Positions 58,469 through 64,000 of a DNA stretch of 64,000 bases are shown in pieces. The notes under the pieces are model-generated. The model made no database searches, was not told the DNA's origin, and saw only the letters and a list, made by a program, of their open reading frames with translations. The first letter of the stretch is position 1; every line of letters starts with the position of its first letter. Made by a program: the position numbers and the translations under genes. This DNA is from Chryseobacterium panacisoli (GTDB lineage: Bacteria > Bacteroidota > Bacteroidia > Flavobacteriales > Weeksellaceae), in the NCBI RefSeq assembly GCF_008274625.1, contig NZ_VTRU01000006.1:124001-188000 (forward strand), read 5' to 3'.

Positions 58469-59731
58469 ATGACGAAGCGTAATTTTGTACTTATCCTAAC
58501 TGTTCTTTTATCGATATTTTCCTGTAAAAAAAAGTCTGAAGCCAAAGAAGTTTCAGCTGAAAACACGACTAATCTACCCAACTATGGAAATGTAGACTTC
58601 GGAAATATTTTCGTCAAAGGTGACGGACAGCTTTTGAACAAACAGACAACGGTAAGCTATATAGATCAGTATTACAAAAAAATATGGGAAGAAGGTAACC
58701 TTAGCGGTGGAATCCTTGTTGCTAAAGGAGATGAAATTCTTTATGAAAATTACAGAGGTTATGGAAGAGAAGGCAATCAGATGCCGATTGATAAAAATAC
58801 ACCTTTGCATGTAGCATCGGTTTCAAAAACATTAACAGCGATGGCAATGATGAAACTGATTGAAGCAGGAAAAATAAAACTTACAGATCACCTTACTCAG
58901 TTTTTTCCAGGATTTCCATATCCTAACGTTACGGTTCAAACATTGCTAGATCAAAGAAGTGGTCTTCCGAAATACGAATATTTTATTACCAAAATACAGC
59001 CTGCACCGGCAGAACTTTCAAAACCGTTTATTACGAATCAGGATGTATTGAATATGATTATCAAATACAAACCAGATCTGGCGAGAGATACCGATACAGG
59101 ATTTATGTACTGTAATACCAATTTTGCTCTATTGGCTTTATTGGTTGAAAAAGTAACAAAAACTCCTTTTCCGCAGGCGATGAAAGAGATGGTTTTCACT
59201 CCGTTGAAAATGAATAATACTTACATCTTCCAGGAAAAAGATATCCCTACAGCTTCACAGTCTTTCTATTATGGAGGAAATAAATTGTATCCTCTGGACA
59301 GACTGGATCTTATTTATGGTGATAAAAATGTATATACTACTCCAAGAGATCTGTATAACTTCTCAAAAGCTATGTATTCAAAAAATTTCCTGAAACCGGA
59401 ACTGATGGAGATGGTTTTCGCTCCTTACAGTAATGAAAAGGCAGGAATGAATAATTATGGATTAGGATTCAGGATGAAAATTTTTGATAATGGTGAAAAG
59501 CTGACGTATCACAACGGATGGTGGCATGGTACCAACTCTGTATTTGCCCACCTTTTAAAATCTAAAGTTACCATTGTGGCTATCGGAAACAAATATTCAA
59601 ACAAAGTATATACAGCCCTTGCATTATCAGGATTATTTGAAGATTTTCCTTTACAGAAGGAGAAGCTGCACACCGTTATGCATGACAATAAAGATACTTT
59701 AAATTCCGGACAGGAAGTTTTTGGAGAATAA
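58469..59731 (+). CDS. Serine hydrolase, beta-lactamase-class-C-like lipoprotein
   Basis: This is a 420-residue protein with lipobox SIFSC (Cys19). It carries SVSKTLTA (SxxK with Ser as nucleophile) near residue 120, YCN as the second motif near 215, and HNGWWHG as the third near 355, the triad of class C beta-lactamases, esterases and DD-peptidases. Start ATG 58469 suits the promoter box and signal peptide. The role is probably cell-wall or ester hydrolysis in the periplasm; activity cannot be told from sequence. Confidence 0.88.
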   Translation: MTKRNFVLILTVLLSIFSCKKKSEAKEVSAENTTNLPNYGNVDFGNIFVKGDGQLLNKQTTVSYIDQYYKKIWEEGNLSGGILVAKGDEILYENYRGYGREGNQMPIDKNTPLHVASVSKTLTAMAMMKLIEAGKIKLTDHLTQFFPGFPYPNVTVQTLLDQRSGLPKYEYFITKIQPAPAELSKPFITNQDVLNMIIKYKPDLARDTDTGFMYCNTNFALLALLVEKVTKTPFPQAMKEMVFTPLKMNNTYIFQEKDIPTASQSFYYGGNKLYPLDRLDLIYGDKNVYTTPRDLYNFSKAMYSKNFLKPELMEMVFAPYSNEKAGMNNYGLGFRMKIFDNGEKLTYHNGWWHGTNSVFAHLLKSKVTIVAIGNKYSNKVYTALALSGLFEDFPLQKEKLHTVMHDNKDTLNSGQEVFGE

Positions 59732-59735
59732 TGTT

Positions 59736-59743
59736 TATTTTTG
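59736..59743 (+). promoter_or_regulatory. Candidate promoter box of the Ig-like lipoprotein gene
   Basis: TATTTTTG fits TAnnTTTG and lies 13 bases before ATG 59757, directly after the hydrolase stop. It supports that start. Confidence 0.45.
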
Positions 59744-59756
59744 CTTAAACATTTTC

Positions 59757-61556
59757 ATGAAAAGGTTTCTTTTATTATTTGTTATCTGCTTTCTTGTACA
59801 TTCATGTGCAAGAGTGGGATCTCCTGTCGGAGGGCCTAAAGATACTTTAGCGCCAAGGTTTTTAAGTTCAAACATTGATACGACAAGAATTAATGTCAAA
59901 AAAGATATTCACGAACTCCGTCTGGACTTTGATGAATATGTGACATTGAAGGATATCAATAAAAACCTGATTATCTCACCACCCATCAAAGGGATAACAA
60001 GGATTCTTCCTTCCAATATAGCCAACAAATTTGTGCTGATCCAATGGACGGATACTCTTCAGGCCAATACAACGTATAATTTCAATTTTGGAAATTCTAT
60101 TGTAGATAATAACGAGTCGAATATACTGAGGTATTTTAATTTTGCTTTTTCTACAGGGGACAAACTGGATGATCTTTATATCAGTGGTGAGGTAAAAGAT
60201 GCATTGGATATTAAAAAGAAAACGGGAACAACAACGGAAAATAAGCTTGTGGTTGGATTGTATCAGGTAAAAGATACAATGGATTATAAGAAAAAACCTT
60301 ACTATATTACCAAGGTAGATGAAGATGGGTATTATGAACTGAATTATCTGACCCCGGGAAAATATAAAATTATTGCTTTTGACGATGAGAACGGAAATTC
60401 TATGTATGATCCGGGAAAAGAAAAGGTTGGGTTCCAGAAAGATCCGGTAGATGTAGAGAAATCTATTTCAGGATTGAATTTAAAAGTATATCCTTCCAGA
60501 AAAGCGGTGAAATATTCAGAGATGAAAGAAATTGCAGGCGGGATTTTGATGTCGTTTGAAGGAAATCCTGATGAAGTAAAAGTTCAGTCACTGAATGAAA
60601 AAATAAAGGATATCAAAATAACGCACAACCCAAAATCCGACTCTGTCAGAATCTGGTTTGATGCCGTAAAAGATGATGTGGGGCAGACAGCGAATGAAAA
60701 GCTTACGTTTACTCACAATAAAGGGCCGAAAAAAGATAGTGCCTACAGTGTTTCTCTATTTTACAGATATAATAAGAAAAACACGATGGATGTAGTGAGC
60801 GATAATGATGGAACTTCAATCGCTCCAAAAGCAGATTTAAAGCTTGCATCAAATTACATCGTTGATAAAATTGACCCTTCAAAATGGACATTAAAAATTA
60901 AAGGAGACAGTTTAACAACTTTACCATTCACCGCTAAAATTTCAGAAACAAATCCTTATCAGATCCATGTTCAATCGGATTTTGTGATGGGAAAAAGCTA
61001 TGAGCTTACTGTTCCTAAGGAAACTGTATCTTCATTCTACGCAAAAAACAGCCAGTCCAAGAGATTTGACTTTGATGTTGCTAAAGCAGACCAGTTTGGA
61101 AGCGTTGAGTTTTCTATTTCAAATGCTCCGGAAGCAAGTTATTGGATTCAGCTGATAGATTCTTCAGACAAAGTTGCCTATCAGAAATATATAAAAGGAG
61201 ACAAAGTAAAATTTGATATACTGAGACCTGCGGAATATATTGTAAGAATTCTGGTAGATAATAACGGTAATAAATACTGGGATGAAGCAGATTTCGCTAA
61301 TGATATATTTGCTGAAGATGCCTATATCTTCCATAAAAAAGTGATCGTAAGAGGATTGTGGGAAACCAGAGAAGACTGGGATCTGAAGGATACCAGAACA
61401 CTCGATAGCCCTAAATCAGCATCAGGAGCTTCTGCGCCAACACCAGCCTCTGTTCCAGTCTCTGAAACTCCGGAGCCTGTAACACCTACGACGACAAAGC
61501 AGCCGTTGAAAAAAGAATTTAAATCCGGTAATGCTGTTCTAACTCCGGCAAAGTAA
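59757..61556 (+). CDS. Ig-like (Big_5) domain lipoprotein
   Basis: This 599-residue protein has lipobox VHSC (Cys17), then ARVGSPVGGPKDTLAPRF and a Big_5-like Ig fold near residues 25-130. A SpaA/prealbumin-like carboxypeptidase regulatory region (LTPGKYKIIAFDDENGNSMY near 205) and more beta domains follow, then a Pro/Thr/Ala-rich tail near 560-585. It is anchored at the outer membrane and probably structural; ligand and partner are unknown. Start ATG 59757 gives a clean lipoprotein signal. A haem-binding-domain gene follows after 4 bases. Confidence 0.85.
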   Translation: MKRFLLLFVICFLVHSCARVGSPVGGPKDTLAPRFLSSNIDTTRINVKKDIHELRLDFDEYVTLKDINKNLIISPPIKGITRILPSNIANKFVLIQWTDTLQANTTYNFNFGNSIVDNNESNILRYFNFAFSTGDKLDDLYISGEVKDALDIKKKTGTTTENKLVVGLYQVKDTMDYKKKPYYITKVDEDGYYELNYLTPGKYKIIAFDDENGNSMYDPGKEKVGFQKDPVDVEKSISGLNLKVYPSRKAVKYSEMKEIAGGILMSFEGNPDEVKVQSLNEKIKDIKITHNPKSDSVRIWFDAVKDDVGQTANEKLTFTHNKGPKKDSAYSVSLFYRYNKKNTMDVVSDNDGTSIAPKADLKLASNYIVDKIDPSKWTLKIKGDSLTTLPFTAKISETNPYQIHVQSDFVMGKSYELTVPKETVSSFYAKNSQSKRFDFDVAKADQFGSVEFSISNAPEASYWIQLIDSSDKVAYQKYIKGDKVKFDILRPAEYIVRILVDNNGNKYWDEADFANDIFAEDAYIFHKKVIVRGLWETREDWDLKDTRTLDSPKSASGASAPTPASVPVSETPEPVTPTTTKQPLKKEFKSGNAVLTPAK

Positions 61557-61560
61557 GCAG

Positions 61561-62019
61561 ATGAAAATGGCTAAGAAAATCATATTTTGGATATTGGTGG
61601 GTTTCGCCCTGATCCAGTTTTTTCCTATAGACAGAACCAATAAACCGATTAACTCTGCTGCGAACTTCGTTGATGCAAGGAAAACACCCGAAAAAATCAG
61701 AACACTGCTTAAAAATGCATGTTATGACTGCCATTCCAATGAAACAGTCTATCCGAAATATGCTTTTATCGCACCTGTTTCATGGTCCGTAAAAAGCCAT
61801 GTAAACGAGGGCAGAGAGCATCTTAACTTTTCTACCTGGGAAACTTATAATAAAGATCTGAAGGAGAATATGATTACTAAATCTATTCAGACTATCCAAA
61901 GCAAGGCAATGCCAATGCCGGGTTATATCGTCTATCATAAAGAAGCCAATCTTTCAGAAGCAGAAAGAGCATTGCTGATTCAGTATTTTGAAGAAATGCT
62001 GAAGACGAAGACTTATTAG
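61561..62019 (+). CDS. Haem-binding-domain (Haem_bd-like) cytochrome
   Basis: This 152-residue protein has an N-terminal membrane helix (IIFWILVGFALIQFFPI) and a CYDCHSNETVYPKYAF motif near residue 58, a single CxxCH haem c site followed by the conserved SNET/YP pattern of the Haem_bd family. Later VKSHVNEGREHLNFSTW and ALLIQYFEEML fit the family end. It should be a periplasmic cytochrome anchored in the inner membrane; electron partner unknown. It starts 4 bases after the Ig-like lipoprotein gene. Confidence 0.88.
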   Translation: MKMAKKIIFWILVGFALIQFFPIDRTNKPINSAANFVDARKTPEKIRTLLKNACYDCHSNETVYPKYAFIAPVSWSVKSHVNEGREHLNFSTWETYNKDLKENMITKSIQTIQSKAMPMPGYIVYHKEANLSEAERALLIQYFEEMLKTKTY

Positions 62020-62106
62020 TTTGTAAAAATAAGGCTAGAAGAGTATATTTCAATACTGTATTATTTCGCTATAATTCCTTTTTAAGATCAATAACAAAAT
62101 AAAAAA

Positions 62107-62179
62107 CTCTCGCAGATTTTGCAGATCCGGCAGATGAATGTGTTCTAACAATCTGCTTAATCTGCAAAATCTGCGAGAG
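62107..62179. repeat. 20-bp perfect inverted repeat (GCAGATTTTGC-type)
   Basis: 62107-62126 is the exact reverse complement of 62160-62179, with an inner CAGAT/ATCTG pair. The arms start CTCTCGCAGATTTTGC. It lies between converging genes and might terminate both. Arms of this kind recur between genes in Chryseobacterium (from memory). Confidence 0.65.
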
Positions 62180-62194
62180 AATATATTACAAAAA

Positions 62195-62707
62195 TTATTT
62201 CTTTAAATAGCTCTCAAAAAATCTCTTCTGAGAATCAAAAGCAATATCCTCTAAGTTAAGCTCCTGTAAAGGAACCCATACTGCTTCTGAGATCTCTGAG
62301 AGTTCAAGATTTACCTCAAACTTTTCCGAAACATTATACTCATAAAAGAGATCGATGGTATTGTAATCAATTTCTTTATATTGATAGATGTTTGGAAGGC
62401 TGGTAAGGTATTTCAGATTAGAAATATCGATATCAAGCTGAAGTTCTTCAAAAAGTTCTCTTTTACAGGTTTCCTCTGCACTTTCTTTAGGGTCAACGAA
62501 TCCTCCTGCAAGATCAAGTTTTCCTTTTTTAGGATCTCTGTTTCTTCGCGTAAGATAAATTTCGTTACCACATCTGATGACAACCGCCACGGCGCCTGCC
62601 ACATTATTATACAAGGTAAAACCACATTCCGGACAGCTCCATTTCTTTTCGCCGTCCCAGTGTAAGGACTCTTTGCCGCAGCTTGGGCAATATTTCAATA
62701 GTTTCAT
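62195..62707 (-). CDS. Nudix hydrolase with a zinc ribbon
   Basis: This 170-residue protein has an N-terminal zinc ribbon (CPSCG near residue 7 and CPECG near 30) and a Nudix domain with the box GFVDPKESAEETCKRELFEELQ near 90 (Gx5Ex7REUxEExGU). The family hydrolyses nucleoside diphosphates linked to another group; the zinc ribbon recalls NudC-like NADH pyrophosphatases. The substrate is not clear. It overlaps xerD by 4 bases. Confidence 0.9.
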   Translation of the reverse strand: MKLLKYCPSCGKESLHWDGEKKWSCPECGFTLYNNVAGAVAVVIRCGNEIYLTRRNRDPKKGKLDLAGGFVDPKESAEETCKRELFEELQLDIDISNLKYLTSLPNIYQYKEIDYNTIDLFYEYNVSEKFEVNLELSEISEAVWVPLQELNLEDIAFDSQKRFFESYLKK

Positions 62708-63618
62708 TGAGCAATATTAATATTTCTCGGGTGATAGCTCAAAATAACATCCCTTAATTCTTCCGTTTTCAGATGCGTGTAAATTTCCGTTGTTGTAATA
62801 CTGGAATGCCCCAGCATTTCCTGAATATAACGCAAATCTGCCCCATTCTGCAATAAATGGGTCGCAAACGAATGTCTGAAGGTGTGTGGTGATATTTTTT
62901 TGTTAACCCCTGCTTTATCTGTAAGTTCTTTAATAATAAGAAATACAATCACTCTGGACATAGAGGTCCCGCGGCTGTTCAAAAACAGAGTGTCTTCATA
63001 TTTCTTATTGATTTTACCTTTAGAACGTACCTCTTTGATATAACTTTCCAGCAAATCAGCAGTATAGTCAGCCAAAGGAACAAAACGGGTTTTGTTTCCT
63101 TTTCCGTTTACCTTGATGTATTGCTCTTTAAAGTTGATATTGGAAATCTTCAGATCAATCAGTTCAGAAACACGAAGCCCGCATCCATATAGTACCTCTA
63201 TGATGCAGTGGTTTCTTTTTCCAAGATCTGTATTGACTTCAATAGCAGCGATAATTTTGTTGATATCAGGCAGGCTTAAGGTATCAGGTAGATATAATCC
63301 CAATTTAGGGCCTTCAAGTAACGCAGCAGGGTTGTCTTCACGATATTCATCCTCAAGCAGAAATTTGAAAAAGGCTTTGATGGAAGATATCCATCTTGCT
63401 TGTGATCGCTCACTGAATTTCTGTTTAGAAAGATTGAAAATGTATTCCTGCAGGTTTTCGTAACCGATAGAATCTGGGCCGACGTTTGCCAGATCTTCTT
63501 TTGCATAATCTTTTAATTTCTTAATGTCCCGAACGTAGGCGTCGAGAGTGTTTTCTGAAAAATTTCTTTCGAAACGAAGAAATATTTCAAAATCTTTGAT
63601 CTTTTCATCCCAAGTCAT
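62704..63618 (-). CDS. xerD: Tyrosine recombinase XerD
   Basis: This is a 304-residue protein with an N-terminal SAM-like core-binding domain (residues 1-100) and a catalytic domain with Arg in GCGLRVSELIDLK near 172, HTFRHSFATHLLQNGADLRY near 245 (His-x-x-Arg), and the nucleophile Tyr in TTTEIYTHLK near 279. It resolves chromosome dimers with XerC at dif. The Nudix gene overlaps by 4 bases. No integrase-associated or mobile-element genes accompany it, so housekeeping is likely. Confidence 0.92.
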   Translation of the reverse strand: MTWDEKIKDFEIFLRFERNFSENTLDAYVRDIKKLKDYAKEDLANVGPDSIGYENLQEYIFNLSKQKFSERSQARWISSIKAFFKFLLEDEYREDNPAALLEGPKLGLYLPDTLSLPDINKIIAAIEVNTDLGKRNHCIIEVLYGCGLRVSELIDLKISNINFKEQYIKVNGKGNKTRFVPLADYTADLLESYIKEVRSKGKINKKYEDTLFLNSRGTSMSRVIVFLIIKELTDKAGVNKKISPHTFRHSFATHLLQNGADLRYIQEMLGHSSITTTEIYTHLKTEELRDVILSYHPRNINIAQ

Positions 63619-63624
63619 TTGTGC

Positions 63625-64000
63625 TTATTTTTTTAGTTCACAGTCCGATATTTGTTCTATTTCAATGTTATGGTTTCTCAGGAACGATATTCCATCGTCA
63701 TCCGAATATTCATTTATATACACCAGTCTCGTAATTCCTGCCTGTAAAATCAGCTTGCTGCATTCTTTACAGGGAGACAGCGTCAGATATAACGTTGCCC
63801 CTTTTGCAGATTGAGTAGAAGCGGCCAGCTTTAATATAGCGTTGGCTTCGGCATGCAATACGTACCAGTGTGTTTTCCCCTCTCCATCTTCACAGCAGTT
63901 TTCAAATCCCGAAGGAGTTCCGTTGTAACCATCTGAAATAATCATCCTATCTTTTACGATAAGAGCTCCCACCTGTTTTCTCTTACAGTAGGAGAGTTTT
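63625..64000 (-). CDS. dCMP deaminase / deoxycytidylate deaminase-like protein, 5' end beyond window
   Basis: The visible 125 residues begin inside the protein; the frame stays open to base 64000 (residues before the internal GTG 63972 read KLSYCKRKQ). Motifs are HAEANAIL near the middle (zinc-ligand His and catalytic Glu) and PCKECSK (two zinc-ligand Cys), the cytidine/dCMP deaminase family. TPSGFEN and GYNGTP suit dCMP deaminase. It supplies dUMP for thymidylate synthesis. It lies upstream of xerD on the same strand, 6 bases apart. Confidence 0.88.
   Translation of the reverse strand, partial: KLSYCKRKQVGALIVKDRMIISDGYNGTPSGFENCCEDGEGKTHWYVLHAEANAILKLAASTQSAKGATLYLTLSPCKECSKLILQAGITRLVYINEYSDDDGISFLRNHNIEIEQISDCELKK

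Noticed and set aside
62704..63618. XerD gene as sign of an integrated element
   Set aside because: No attachment repeats, phage or conjugation genes or composition shift nearby; a housekeeping recombinase fits.
1..64000. tRNA, rRNA, CRISPR arrays or insertion sequences
   Set aside because: Looked for cloverleaf, conserved rRNA, regularly spaced repeats and transposase frames; none seen.

Overview
The window reads as chromosome from a Bacteroidota bacterium of the Flavobacteriia, most like Chryseobacterium or a close relative in the Weeksellaceae. This rests on low GC, TAnnTTTG-type promoter boxes instead of sigma70 boxes, few Shine-Dalgarno sites, many lipobox lipoproteins and TonB-dependent outer-membrane receptors, a GLPGLI-family protein, a fused CcoN-CcoO oxidase subunit, and small intergenic palindromes of a kind common in Chryseobacterium. 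No rRNA, tRNA, CRISPR array, transposase or prophage gene was seen. Family names come from reading the sequence; no database search was run.

Layout. 1-3.4 kb: tail of an MCE (MlaD-like) protein, a pair of Hdr/Glp-type Fe-S proteins, the remnant of a membrane-protein gene, and a small conserved protein. 3.5-7.9 kb: a short surface-polysaccharide set (glycosyltransferase, flippase, asparagine synthetase). 7.9-9.7 kb: a lipoprotein and serS. 9.9-17.6 kb: two adjacent RiPP loci of the grasp-with-spasm type. 17.6-27.2 kb: a complete cbb3 oxidase locus (ccoI, ccoS, ccoNO, ccoQ, ccoP, ccoG, ccoH and a TauE/SafE protein) facing a Crp/Fnr regulator. 27.3-30 kb: panB, a small membrane protein, an RluA-type pseudouridine synthase and a lipoprotein. 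30-37 kb: a TPP-riboswitch thiamine operon (thiS, thiC, a ThiE/TenI-like gene, thiD, thiE, thiG, thiH, thiF). 37-44.9 kb: three outer-membrane receptors, one behind a compact SAM-riboswitch-like element and a Cys-Cys-Cys leader peptide. 45-46.7 kb: a LytS/LytR two-component pair. 46.9-52.2 kb: two different aconitases. 52.5-55.7 kb: a WG-repeat protein and a second TPP riboswitch upstream of a TonB receptor, probably the thiamine importer. 55.9-64 kb: an HU/CCDC81-like protein, thioesterase, 2-hydroxyacid dehydrogenase, serine hydrolase, Ig-like lipoprotein, haem-binding-domain protein, Nudix hydrolase, XerD, and a dCMP deaminase cut by the window end.

The most interesting region is the tandem RiPP locus. 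Each copy encodes a short Gly-Gly leader precursor ending in Gly-Cys, an ATP-grasp ligase, a small unknown protein and a SPASM-domain protein with no radical-SAM CxxxCxxC motif. In both copies a terminator-like hairpin lies between precursor and ligase and stops four to eight bases before the ligase start codon. The second SPASM protein has all eight cysteines of a two-cluster SPASM domain. The first has lost exactly the four aligned with the auxiliary-cluster-I ligands and kept the four of cluster II. Copy 1 also carries a lipoprotein and a GLPGLI-family protein. No exporter or leader peptidase is encoded nearby.

The thiamine genes form a coherent regulon: TPP sensing sits on both the biosynthetic operon and a distant TonB receptor. 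At three riboswitches a TAnnTTYG box places the predicted transcription start at or very near the aptamer's 5' end, which supports both calls.
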